The notes: generated by a model not told the origin, from the sequence alone. DNA of 13,857 nucleotides from Euperipatoides rowelli (GCA_003024985.2 PXIH01S0004960.1); one strand, 5' to 3'. Positions 1 to 9,399 are shown, counted from the first letter of the stretch. Made by a program: numbers and translations.

Positions 1-255
1 TCCAGTCAACCAAAAAAAAGCGTATCAAACCAGACAGAAAGTCAACAAAATGTCCAGTCAACCAAAAAAAAAAGCTTATCAAACCAGACAAAAAGTAAAA
101 AAATGTCCAGTCAACCAAAAAAAAAAGATGATCAAACCAGACAGAAAGTCAACAAAACGTCCAGTCAACCAAAAAAAAAATCTTATCAAACCAGACAGAA
201 AGTCAACACAACCTCCAGTCAACCAAAAAAAAGCTTATCAAACCAGACAGAAAGA
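1..255. repeat. Minisatellite, 52-54 bp unit, about 4.8 copies
   Basis: Five copies of a unit beginning TCCAGTCAACC start at 1, 53, 106, 160 and 214. The last copy decays after about 255. Each unit has the layout TCCAGTCAACC, a poly-A run, TATCAAACCAGACAGAAAG, then TCAACAAAA. Unit length varies mainly through the poly-A run. The first copy starts at the first base of the window, so the array probably continues to the left. An open frame of 72 codons crosses it, but it is lysine-rich repeat translation with no sign of being a gene. Confidence 0.93.
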
Positions 256-439
256 TTTTAAATATTGAAATATGGCTATATTCAACAATATCCTAACTTT
301 AAGATTACATTGACTTTATATTCAATTTATATGATGGAGATTTTGAAAAAATATCCACAAGAGTTTAAAGAATAGTATTGGCGAGATAGAAAGTATGGCT
401 GATACAGTAGTCAAGCTCGTTATTAAGCTAATAAGAGAT

Positions 440-1661
440 ATGATTCAGAAAATCCAAATACAGTATATACTCAACTTCAATTGAAATGAAGTAGAAGAAC
501 TTTTGAGAATGTTCAGAATTTGCAGGAAAAAGTTAACTCTTTACAAAATTATTATAGGTGAATTTAATGTTAAAAAAAAAAAGATGACAATTCTGTGGCA
601 AAATTTGGACATTGTTTGAAAAATGATAGAGGAGACAGATTGTTAGAATTATCAGAGAATAATAATTTATTATGAATTCAATTTTCAAATAGGCACCAGA
701 CAGGAAATGGACTTAGAGAGGGCAAACAGAGTGAAGATTGAAATTGATTACATACTTGTTAACAAGACGAACATAGAGCAAGACATCTCAGTACTTAACC
801 AATTCAATACAGGCTGTGACCCCAGGCTGGTAAGATTTCATAGGCTACCATTCTAAATGTACCACTTAAAAGGGTTAAACTTGCCAAAAGGAAGTTTCTG
901 TTAATTTGTATGTATCCAGAACCTAAAGATACACACACAAACACACATGCGTTTCAGTTAGAACCGAAAACAGATTCTTCACTTCACAAGAAAAATTACA
1001 AGACTTGGAAAAAGAAATCAACTTTATCATAAAACAAATTGTCTTAGATGCTATTACAAAATAATTAACCTGATAACACAAGAGACTAAAAATTTAATGA
1101 AAAAGCAAGGCGAAATGAAAAACAAGGAAGATTAAAAGTCCAAAATTGAATATGTTGAGCTTTCTAAAACATTACAATGTTGCATTACAGAGGATGTATG
1201 AGCATTCAACTGTGATTTGATGATGAAAACCTTTGAGGAAAACAAAAGTTTGAATAAAACTAAACAAAGGTTAATGATTGGAAAATTAAATAATAGAAAT
1301 AAAAGAAAAAGATGGTACCATTAATTTAGTAGAAATAAAGAACTTATTGTCCAAAGAGTTGAAGAATCGTACAAGTTACTATATCAAGATGGATCAGATA
1401 ATACCAACATTAAGTAGGAAAATCTAAAAGAAGAGCAAAATGATTTCCCTGACGCATTGATAAATGTATCAAATGTACTCACAGAAGAAATGAAGCATCC
1501 TGTGAAACACATGAAGAATAGTAAGGCACTAGGAGAAGACAACATAATTGATATTATAAAAGAAGGTGAGGAAGAACTAGAAAAATACTAGCTTAGCATT
1601 TTACAGAATGTTTAAAACGAAGAAACATACCAATTGGTTGTAGAATGCTGTTGTAATATTG
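440..1661 (+). pseudogene. RTE-like LINE fragment: endonuclease and start of reverse transcriptase
   Basis: This is a decayed non-LTR retrotransposon ORF. Such a protein nicks the target DNA with an APE-type endonuclease and copies its RNA at the nick. Visible pieces: I-I-G-E-F-N at 551-568, matching the GDFN box but with Asp changed to Glu; a stretch ending NDRGDRLLEL near 620-655; EIDYILVN at 740-763; and GCDPRLVR at 812-835, matching the SDHRL box with catalytic His changed to Pro. The linker follows, then the N-terminal reverse transcriptase with KNSKALGEDNI (about 1515-1547), EGEEELEKY ending at the TAG at 1589-1591, and a shift to FTECLKRRNIPIG from 1599. Homology stops at 1661, just after the box that reads NAVVIL in intact relatives. 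The catalytic part of the reverse transcriptase and the C-terminus are absent. Many stops and shifts show it is dead. RTE is my best clade guess; that it is a LINE is much surer. Confidence 0.82.
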
Positions 1662-1820
1662 GCAGTCGGATGAGTCTGGTAAGGAATGATTGCTATTCAT
1701 GACTGTCTAATAAATGGTACTATCCTGTCTTGTACATGACTAGCATCTGGATCTCACACTTACCATTGTCATCCAGACTATTAAAGTGAACTGCACACTG
1801 ACCCTAACTCCAACTTACAT

Positions 1821-2130
1821 CAGATTCAGTTATCTGCCCAACAATAGGCTGATGGTATTAAGTTGAAATTATCTAGATCGGCACTCAGCAAAAGATTATT
1901 TCACCTATGCATTATCCTAGGGTTCAAGGTTACAGTAAGGTTAGGACTGTAAAGAAAATATACTAAAATCAGGGTCAGATTCAGTTATCTGCCCACCAAT
2001 TTGGCTGACGGTAGTAAGTTAAAATTTTCTAGATCGGCGTTCAGCAAAAGATCATTGTACCTCTAGATTATCCTAGGTTTCAGGGTTATGGTAAGGTTAA
2101 GACTGTAAAGAAAATATACTAAAATCAGCG
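1821..2130. repeat. Tandem duplication, two 155-bp units
   Basis: Unit 1 (1821-1975) and unit 2 (1976-2130) both start CAGATTCAGTTATCTGCCCA and end near AAAATATACTAAAATCAG, with the same length and scattered substitutions. Both contain TCTAGATCGGC, TCAGCAAAAGAT and a GGTTAxGGTAAGGTTA-type stretch followed by GACTGTAAAG. A shorter relative of this last stretch lies at 12621-12658, which suggests a dispersed family and not only a local duplication. Confidence 0.9.
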
Positions 2131-2227
2131 AAAAAAAATACTTATTCTACACACTACTACGTTTTAGTTGTCGTGCGAGTCCTAACGTTAATTATGTAGG
2201 TGAGCAGATAACAGAATCTGACCCTGA
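1969..2227. repeat. Inner 29-bp inverted repeat bounding 259 bp
   Basis: Positions 1969-1997 (starting TCAGGGTCAGATTCAG) and the reverse complement of 2199-2227 agree at 27 of 29 positions. They enclose the second 155-bp unit and a spacer of about 70 bp. No convincing target duplication flanks them. Either this is a separate short inverted-repeat element inside the larger fold-back, or it is the inner layer of one composite palindrome. Confidence 0.82.
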
Positions 2228-2264
2228 CTTAAATATTAAATTGTAAATAAATGAATAAAATAAC

Positions 2265-2311
2265 CAATCAGAGGTCGACTTGCATATAAAATGCAAGCTG
2301 ACCTCTGATTG
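2265..2311. repeat. Near-perfect 47-bp hairpin
   Basis: Positions 2266-2285 and 2291-2310 are reverse complements at 18 of 20 positions, with a 5-base loop (ATAAA) at 2286-2290; 2265 and 2311 extend the pairing by one C-G. The only mismatches are two adjacent swapped bases in mid-stem. The stem is less AT-rich than its surroundings. It lies inside the fold-back element, close to its right arm. Confidence 0.88.
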
Positions 2312-2359
2312 ACTTTCTTTGGCTACATGATAAATGGTAGGTCTGAGATCCAGACGCTA

Positions 2360-3394
2360 ATTAAACGTGTTGCTATTAGAAATGATTATCGAGTATTTGA
2401 CCAAAATGGAAATCAAATAAAGCTGTAATTAGGATAATTAAATTATGGTAATTTTATTCAGATTTTCTACATGGCTTTAAAAATGTAAAAAAGTTTTTTT
2501 TTTTTTTTTTTTTAATTTTTAATTAAATAACATCATTTTTTAATTTTTATTTTTTCTCATTTTCATACGATAATTTTAATTTTGTTCAACTTTTTTTAAA
2601 AAAAACCCCGGAGAGATAAAGTGTTGACTGTTCAAAATTATTAATAATCTCGTTTTCATCTCACTAATTTATTATTAAATGAGTCATAAAATTTCGATTA
2701 TCGACTATTTTGTTTTAAATTGAGCCAAATTACTAGCTTGTAGATTATGTATGTCCAGTAGGCTATATACGACCTTTCAGCATTACTATTCCTCTCCTTT
2801 CCACATCTTGCCATTAGCTCCAATGAAAATTTCAAAATAACCGTGCAGATAATATGATGCTAATTTTTCATCATTTTCTATTACATTTGTAATCCATTTA
2901 TTATTGTTTAAAATAACTACCAAGCAAATGATATGTTTAAAAGTATCATTTACAGTTTGATCAATATTTTATATATTCTTATTTCATTCCTTCTATAAGA
3001 ACTATCATTTAAAGGTATGCTGCCAGCTAGCTATGAAAAAAAAAAAAGCCTAATTACCATTTTAATTTGTTTCATTTTAATTTTTCTCTATAAAGATTTA
3101 CAAAGAATATATAGCCTACTATAAATGTTTTTGGACTCCATTTCAAGGATGAATTATTAAACCATTTTTTTTCTCTCCATTCATTTTAGCTGTTTATTTT
3201 AATTTTATTATTATTATTCTTGAATAGGTAATACCCTTCTTCTTACCTGTTTTTATCTTATCTATATCCAGTATCTAATCTATCCAGCCAGCCAATCCAC
3301 CATCCATCCCTGTCTCACTCTCTCTGTGCCTTCCTCCCTCCCTGTCGTTCTACTCACCCTTTCATTATACACTGACACGGACCTAGGAACTATG
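2360..3394. other. AT-rich stretch without recognised genes
   Basis: There is no coding, transposon-protein or RNA-gene signal here. A poly-T run lies at about 2493-2513. From about 3280 to 3360 the plus strand becomes pyrimidine-rich, with CCAGCCAGCC, CCATCCATCC and CTCCCTCCCT short repeats leading into the 18-bp minisatellite. Confidence 0.6.
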
Positions 3395-3662
3395 CCCTCT
3401 TAGATTACTACGGCCTCTCAGCTTCCTATGCCAACTCAGCTTCCTACACCCTCTCAGCTTCCTATTCACTCTCATCTTCCTACACCCTCTCAGCTTTCTA
3501 TTCCCTCTCAGCTTCCTATGTCCTCTCAGCTTCCTATGTTTTCTCAGCTTTCTATGCCCTCTAAGCTTCCTATGCCCTCGCAGCTTTCTATGCCCTCTCA
3601 GCTTCCTATGCCCTCTCAGGTTCCTAAGCCCTCTCAGCTTCTTATGCCCTCTCTGTTTCTAG
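3395..3662. repeat. 18-bp minisatellite, about 14.9 copies
   Basis: The consensus unit is CCCTCTCAGCTTCCTATG. Fifteen units run head to tail from 3395 with exactly 18 bp between starts and no insertions or deletions; the last, from 3647, is partial. Because 18 is a multiple of three, a frame from 3428 to 3688 stays open and reads as a Pro-Ser-Gln-Leu-Pro-Met hexapeptide repeat. Counting codons that differ from the consensus by eye gives about 17 that change the amino acid and 2 that do not. Unit 1 has an in-frame TAG at 3401-3403. I see no constraint on the peptide and treat this as a noncoding repeat. Confidence 0.92.
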
Positions 3663-3880
3663 AGAAGTATGGAGGCATCATCCACTAGAATTGAGACAAC
3701 TTGGTCACATGGTCTAATATCTGTATATATGGAAATAAATGCAGATAATATAATTAAAAAAAACTCCAAAACTAACTAAACCTATCATGGAATCATATTG
3801 TCTCATAAATAAGCTAATAAGTTTATGACCCAATTGAGATTCTCTCAACACTTTAAGATCTATGGTATCATGTTTAATAG

Positions 3881-4669
3881 GAACAAACTAGTGATGGGTC
3901 TGAGTCGTTCATTTGAGGCGAGCTAGCTCACTAGCTCACTCACCAAAGTGAGTCGTTCATAATGAGTCATTCAAAAATTTCTCTTGATCTAATGAGAATC
4001 ACTGAGATTTAGCTTTTGTTTTTAACATGGTGACTGATGAGGTCACCTGACCAGGTCAATACAATAGCCTTTTGTTCCAAAAACTTGTTCTGACTGACCA
4101 TGACCAAAATATCTTGTCTAGTCACAACAATTTGCATTTTTTTAAAATACGGTAGGTCTACCATTAATTTTCTAATCAAATTCATAATTATACTAAAAGT
4201 CTTTACTAAATTTACAAAAAAAAAATGTTAATGAATATTTTATTTCATTTTTTTTTTATTAATACAAAAGGGATCATAATATCATATACTACCGGTATAT
4301 ATTTTGCATGAATAGTTTTAAAAATTAGAGTACTTATATCATTATACATTGAGTTTATTGATAAAAATTTGAATTTTAAGTTCTACTTTTTTTTTCTTTT
4401 TCATATCTTATAAATTATTTTCTGCAGCAAAATTTAGAATTGACAAACATGTTTATTGTTTGGCATATTACTACTTAATTTATATTGTATTTTTATTATT
4501 TATTAATTTTATTTTAGTAGCGAAATGATGCTGGCAATGTTTTTTTTTTTTTTTTTAATGGNGTCATGAACGATACGCTCATTTCAAATGAGNGAAGAGC
4601 GAGCGCTCACAATCGAGAGTCGTTCAAAATGAACGACTCGCTCATGAACGACCCATCATTAGAACAAAC
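3881..4669. mobile_element. Non-autonomous hAT-like element with 8-bp target duplication
   Basis: The element at 3889-4661 (773 bp) starts TAGTGATGGGTC and ends GACCCATCATTA, terminal inverted repeats matching at 11 of 12 positions. It is flanked by an exact 8-bp direct repeat, GAACAAAC, at 3881-3888 and 4662-4669, the duplication length typical of hAT transposons. Both sub-terminal regions are rich in GTTCAT and GAGTCGTTCA motifs in both orientations, as in hAT ends that bind transposase. The interior (about 4000-4550) is AT-rich and noncoding, so it would depend on a transposase from elsewhere. Two ambiguous bases (N) occur at 4562 and 4593. Confidence 0.92.
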
Positions 4670-5180
4670 CTTATTTCACAGAAGAAAAAAATGGAATAAA
4701 CTTCAAATAGAAGACATGTCCACGAAAGATTGCAAGTTTGTTTAAATCATAATTCGAACAATATGAAAGCAGTCACAGATATTTTAAGATTGTTATTTAT
4801 TTTTACACCTTTGAAAATTTAATTACACCTTTTGACCAACCCTTACTTACAATCCATTCCCTTTTTTTAAAACTCTGAAATATATTAAGAAAGAAAATAA
4901 TAATAAAAAGTTTTATATGTAAAGTTATTACATACAATTTTGCCTCTTTTTTGCTCATTCCTTTACCAAAATTTACCAAATTAAATTTACAGATAATTTT
5001 CTAGCAGGATTAGAGTCAGTGGCTTTACAAGTTGAGAGACTGCGTGCTGACATGATACTTAGAAGATGAACTGGATATATCTACAAACATAAGACATTAA
5101 GAAATATTAAATAATTTTAAATAAATAATTAGTTATGGCAATTGTCTAGCTGGGACTTGTGATGAACTGCAGACTGATTG
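4670..5180. other. AT-rich spacer, nothing recognised
   Basis: This is the sequence between the hAT-like element and the gypsy element. I found no open frame of note, inverted repeat or transposon motif in it. It is probably part of the older DNA into which both elements inserted. Confidence 0.55.
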
Positions 5181-5185
5181 CAAAA

Positions 5186-5440
5186 TGTAGTGTTGTTACA
5201 CTCAAATTTAATAATAGTTAAATTAATGTACATTTTACTTAAATTAATGTTAATTTAAAATACCATAACAGTTATTAATAATAGTAAAATGCTTTGTTAA
5301 TAGAGAGCATGATATCTACATTTTGTTTAGTTGCTCAGCGGACCTTCAAGAGTCAACATGTCTCTTGCACCATCGGATAAAATAAATGTATTATTTTATT
5401 CTAAATATTCTTATTTGTGATTATTTATCAAATCACAACA
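5186..5440 (+). repeat. 5' LTR of the gypsy element
   Basis: This 255-bp repeat starts TGTAGTG and ends CACAACA, an imperfect TG...CA inverted terminus. It pairs with 9661-9923. The last 100 bp or so, from GACCTTCAAGAG on, differ from the other LTR at only two bases. The first half differs by a 16-bp and a roughly 22-bp indel plus scattered substitutions. It would hold promoter and polyadenylation signals. Confidence 0.96.
5381..5386 (+). promoter_or_regulatory. Polyadenylation signal AATAAA in the 5' LTR
   Basis: AATAAA lies about 55 bp before the LTR end and is kept at the same place in the other LTR. Context and conservation support it, but the sequence is AT-rich, so chance occurrence is possible. 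Confidence 0.5.
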
Positions 5441-5443
5441 TTT

Positions 5444-5461
5444 TGGCGACCTTGCCAGACA
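5444..5461 (+). promoter_or_regulatory. Primer binding site
   Basis: Three bases after the 5' LTR the sequence reads TGGCGACCTTGCCAGACA. TGG at this point complements the CCA end of a tRNA, the usual minus-strand primer of LTR retrotransposons. TGGCGACC is a start I associate with Mag-type elements and possibly tRNA-Ser, but the tRNA cannot be named with confidence from here. Confidence 0.7.
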
Positions 5462-5577
5462 TCAAGAAAGAAAAAAATTAAATTTGGACAAAACTTTCAG
5501 TGAAGATAGCGATGAAAAAAAAAGAACGTTAAAAACGGCGAGAAAGAAAACATTCATCGCCTACCTAAAACAACAAA

Positions 5578-6329
5578 ATGCTGAACAATTCATTACCTGT
5601 ATTTGCTCCTTTTGAAGTAAACAACAAATTAACACATTATCTCATAGATGGAAGAGATGGGTGGATAAACTAGAGAATCTATTATACGCGATGGATATAA
5701 ATGATTAAAAAAAAAAAAAAGCGAGCCCTGCTAAAATATTACATGGGAGATGATGCAGAAGAAATATTTGCTACTCTTTCCAACACAGGTACAATAAATG
5801 AAACGACAATATCAGCTTTGAATTTTCACTTCAGCAAACAACAAAACACTGATTATGAAATTTGCAAATTTAGACAAATTAAACAAAAAGAAAGCGAAAC
5901 GCTGGATTAATTTGTCATACAATTATGTCAAGCAGCAGCAACGTGTGTATTCTCCGATGAAAATCAAGAAATAAAAAGTCAAATACTTCAAGGAAGTGTT
6001 TCCAACAGATTAAGTAGATATGCTCTTCAAACACTGAACACTACTCTATCAGATTTATTAAAATATGGACATGCTAATGAAGCAGCAGACAGACATATGC
6101 AAGCAATGGAACAGGAGACTACTAATGTAAATTTGATGAGTGTTAATCACAAACAAAAAATGAAAAATCAGCATGATATTAACAAAAACAAAATGTCAAA
6201 ACAATCTAGCAATTATGTGGGGAGGATTGGCACATGGAAGGATTACAGAGCTGTCGAGCATGAGGAAAAATGTGCAATTTTTGTGGTAAACCTAATCACT
6301 TTTGCAAAAGTCGGCAAGAAAAAAATGTG
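5578..6329 (+). pseudogene. gag: gag remnant of the gypsy element
   Basis: Gag would form the particle that packages the element's RNA. The likely start is the ATG at 5578-5580, followed by a short frame that ends at 5671-5673; the gag-like reading continues in a second frame from about 5647 (Trp-Lys-Arg-Trp region). A poly-A run at 5707-5719 has slipped and shifts the frame again. The 5701-5910 frame holds the central gag region and ends in TAA at 5908-5910 where relatives keep a codon; the same frame then continues to about 6180. The C-terminal zinc-finger region is in another frame from 6216, with an internal TGA at 6261-6263. The knuckle CNFCGKPNH at 6273-6299 keeps Cys-Cys-His, but the last cysteine is not at the expected spacing. 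At least three shifts and two stops. Confidence 0.87.
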
Positions 6330-6461
6330 AGCCTAAAGACAGCAAATATAAACATGAACCAAATAAAACAAGTCAACAAGAAACAACATACTTAGTGGAT
6401 CATATAGGTGAGTCTGATAATGATGCTTATGTGTTAATAAATTTTAAACATTTAAAAAGAT

Positions 6462-6731
6462 AAATATGAAACATTTAAACTGATTATTAACAATGTAGTT
6501 ATAAATTTTGTTATAGACACTGGTTCAACAACAGACATATTACATGAAGATAATTTTATGAAATTAAACCCCAAGCCTAAATTACAACCAACAGTATCAA
6601 ACACATAATGTATTTAGAGCTATCAAACCTCTTAAAATTTTAGGAATAGCAAACTTAAATGTTAAATACAAAAAGAAAGACTATCAATTATAATTTAAAA
6701 TAACTAGAGAGGTCCATCTCTACTAGGAAAA
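6462..6731 (+). pseudogene. Retroviral-type aspartic protease remnant
   Basis: This part of pol would cut the polyprotein. The active-site motif D-T-G-S is intact at 6516-6527, preceded by a hydrophobic strand (V-I-N-F-V-I) as in the family. The frame ends at TAA 6606-6608. The rest of the domain continues in shifted frames past a TAA near 6691, and the C-terminal motif P-S-L-L-G-K returns at 6714-6731 in the first frame. The linker before it (about 6380-6461) is read in other frames. The catalytic residue is kept but the chain is broken at least twice. Confidence 0.82.
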
Positions 6732-7660
6732 AGAATAGCTATGCTCCTTAACTTAGTTAAATTCTTACATAACATTCAAGATATTGTTAGTGACACGGAT
6801 GAAACTACAAACATTATGAAACAATATAAAGACTTATTTAAAGGAATGGGAAAGCACAAAACAGCTACAATTAAACTACATATTGATAACAGTGCAACGA
6901 AAAGTACAAAAACATAAAAGAAATACATTCTATGTGTGAACAAATGAAGACCAAGAAATAAATTAACTCTTGAAAGATGATGATATAGAAAAAGTACCTA
7001 GCTTAGAACCAACAATATGGTTGTCACCAAAGTGGCCCTTCCAAAAAAAGAATGATCCATCAAAAATTCATATTTGTGTAGACATGAGGCAAGCAAAGAT
7101 GCAATTAAAAGGAACGTCACATAACACCCACATTAAACAAAGTAATATATGATCTAAATAAAGCAAAAGTCTTCTCAAAATTAGATAAAGATACCATCAG
7201 CTAGAGTTGCATCCAGAGTCTAGACACATTACCACTTTTAGCACACACACATAGGTAGGTTTTGATATAAAAGATTAAACTTCTGCATAAGTTTAGCAGC
7301 AGAAATGGTCCAACATGAAGTTCAGAAAACCATACAGGGCATACCAAATATAATGAATGTGAGTGATGAGATACAATAGAACAACACAACAAAGCATTGA
7401 AAGTCACACCTGACAGACTAAAGATGTCAGGACTAACATTGAATAAAAACAAATGTAAATTTGGAAAAATAAAATTAAAATTTCTGGGACATGTATTCTC
7501 AAACAAAGGAATTCAACCAGACACTGATAAATTAATAGCAATACAAAAAATAACAGTACCTCAAAACCCTACTGAAATTAGAAGTATTCTGGGAATGTCC
7601 AACTTTTGTGCAAAATTTGTACCAGATCTAGCACAACAACAGGACCACTACGTCAACTAA
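6732..7660 (+). pseudogene. Reverse transcriptase remnant
   Basis: This would copy element RNA into DNA. From 6732 the sequence is the connector to reverse transcriptase (Y-K-D-L-F-K-G-M-G-K), ending in TAA at 6915-6917. The fingers region with W-L-S-P-K-W and K-I-H-I-C-V-D-M-R-Q is in the 6970-7152 frame. F-S-K-L-D follows in another frame to about 7182, and Y-H-Q-L-E-L-H-P-E resumes at 7192 after a loss of a few bases. The active-site box at 7359-7370 reads V-S-D-E, whereas family members carry an xxDD box, so the second catalytic aspartate is glutamate. The thumb and connection region is the best preserved part, at 7397-7660 (F-L-G-H-V-F-S-N-K-G-I and L-G-M-S-N-F). Several shifts and stops; not functional. 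Confidence 0.9.
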
Positions 7661-8150
7661 TTAAAAATAAAACAGACAATATGGGGAGAAAGCCAGCAAC
7701 AATCTTTTGAACGTAAAACTTCAGCAACCAGCCTATCATACTTTGACAGAAATAAAGATGCAGAACTTTGGGTTGATACTAGTCCAACAGGATTAGGCAC
7801 AATCTTAGTCCAAAGATCAGATAATACATCAAGCATAATAAGCTTTTGCCAGTTATGCTCTCAATTCTATTGAAAGAAATTATTCTCATATAGAGAAGGA
7901 AGCATTAGCAATGCCATGGGGCTATTCATCATTTTCATCTGTAACTATATGGAAAACCTTTCAAAGTATTTACTGATCATACACCTTTAATTTATATGTT
8001 TAACAATAAAAATGATCAATGTTTATTAGCTAGACTAGAAAGATGGAAATTTAAATTGAAAAATTATGAATATGAAGTATTATGCAAACCAGGTAACAAT
8101 AACCGCTCGGACTATTTATCTCGTTATCCAATAAATGGAAAAATTAACAG
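7661..8150 (+). pseudogene. RNase H remnant of pol
   Basis: RNase H removes the RNA strand after first-strand synthesis. The first motif, L-W-V-D-T-S-P-T-G-L-G, lies at 7766-7798 with the catalytic Asp codon at 7775-7777. The frame then shifts near 7850 to a region reading Y-S-H-I-E-K-E-A-L-A-M, with the conserved Glu, and again before T-D-H-T-P-L at 7972-7989, which carries the next acidic residue. The tail in the 7996-8226 frame has the typical A-R-L-E-R-W and D-Y-L-S-R motifs that precede the integrase linker. Key acidic residues are visible, but at least two shifts and one stop separate them. Confidence 0.87.
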
Positions 8151-8248
8151 AAAACTATGTCAACTTCGTAGCATATCAATCTACTCCAAAATCATTAACA
8201 ATAAAATAAATACAAGATTATACTAAATAAAACCCAACATTACAACAC

Positions 8249-9399
8249 ATGATAAAGTGTATAAAAAATGGACTATGGACAAAATTAGAGAACAAAATTA
8301 TAGATGAAAACCAAATCAAAGGTCTGAAAAAAATAAATTTTGAACTGCCTACAAATGAAGAAGGAAACATCTTACTAATAGGCACCAGATTAATGATACC
8401 TACACCATTACAAAGGAGAGTCATAAACATATCACACAGTAGCCACCAAGGAATTAACTGAACAAATTCACTTCTCAGAGAAAAGGTATGGTTTCCAGGA
8501 ATAGATAAAGCAGTAGAAGAAATAGTACAGCAATATTCACCTTGTCAAGCCGTAACAAATCAAAACACTAATCCAATGCTGTGTCCATCAGAAATTCCCA
8601 AAGACCCTTGGAACACCATCAAATAGATCATAAAGGACCTCTATCTAATGGACAATATTTACTAGTTTTAGTAGACCAATACAGCAAATTTTTTTTGATA
8701 GAAACAATACCATCAATATCAACCAATATAAATGTTCATGTTCTAGATAAAATATTTTCAATTTTTGACACACCAACAACCATAATTAGGGACAATGGAG
8801 TGCCATTCAACAGCAAAGATTTCATGGACATTTAAGGATAAATCACAGGAAGATAACCCCACAATGGCCAAGAGCAAATGGTGGAGTTGAAAGCTTCAAT
8901 AGAGTAATCTCAAAAATATTAAAAATAGCTTTTGAACTCAAGTAAGACTGGAAAACAAAGATGCATCAATTAAAAGATCACAACCTCACACCCTAGTATA
9001 AACACCACTCCAGCGGAACTTATGTTCAAATACCTAACACACAATGACCTCCCAGATGTGAGACACTTCAATAACCCAATTGATATCGACAGTTTTACAA
9101 AGATCAAGTCAGAAGAAGAAAATAATGAAATAGACATATGATGCACATAATAGTAACCCAACCAAAACACCAACAAAGGAAATCAAGTTTTAGTCAAACA
9201 ACAAACCAAACCGAAGATGAAAACACCATTTGACCCAATATTATTTATAGTAACCAAAGTAAAAGGTTCCATGATATCCTCAAAAATGAAAAATCAGAAA
9301 ATAATCAGAAATAGTAGCTGTTTTAAAGTAATAAAGAAAAAAGAAGAGACAATTACCAAAGTAAATATTAAAAAAAGAAGAGAACAAAGAGTCAACTGA
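8249..9399 (+). pseudogene. Integrase remnant of pol
   Basis: Integrase inserts the DNA copy into the genome. The N-terminal zinc-binding part has H-S-S-H at 8435-8446, but the following C-x-x-C reads Y-S-P-C at 8534-8545, losing a cysteine. A TGA stop lies between them at 8459-8461. In the catalytic core the first Asp is at 8626-8628 and the second at 8791-8793 (R-D-N-G). After a frame end at 8833-8835, N-G-G-V-E at 8877-8891 keeps the Glu. The Asp-Glu distance is 98 bases, about 10 short of DD35E spacing. T-P-A-E-L-M-F follows at 9007-9027. The C-terminal module at 9178-9399 has P-F-D-P and V-T-K-V-K-G, like the GPY/F module of gypsy integrases. Six separate frame pieces are needed to read the domain. 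Confidence 0.9.

Larger units (their letters stand above)
1741..2359. mobile_element. Fold-back element with TA at both ends (MITE-like)
   Basis: Positions 1741-1789 and 2311-2359 are inverted repeats of each other. The outermost 28 bases agree at 24 positions, sharing the core TCTGGATCTCA, and weaker pairing continues inward. Both ends carry TA (1741-1742 and 2358-2359), as expected if a Tc1/mariner-type transposase duplicated a TA target. The interior of about 615 bp has no coding potential and holds a tandem repeat, an inner inverted repeat and a hairpin, listed separately. The TA could be part of the inverted repeat instead of a target duplication, so the family assignment is tentative while the inverted structure itself is clear. 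Confidence 0.7.

Noticed and set aside
50-268. Open frame of 72 codons, Lys/Gln-rich
   Set aside because: It is a translation of the 52-54 bp minisatellite; unit lengths vary by bases that are not multiples of three and nothing suggests expression.
3428-3688. Open frame of 86 codons with a Pro-Ser-Gln-Leu-Pro-Met repeat as a possible protein
   Set aside because: It is explained by an 18-bp repeat; changes among units mostly alter amino acids and there is no supporting gene context.
7201-9176. Minus-strand open frames at 7201-7506, 8218-8430 and 8970-9176
   Set aside because: They are antisense to reverse transcriptase and integrase remnants and have no recognisable motifs.
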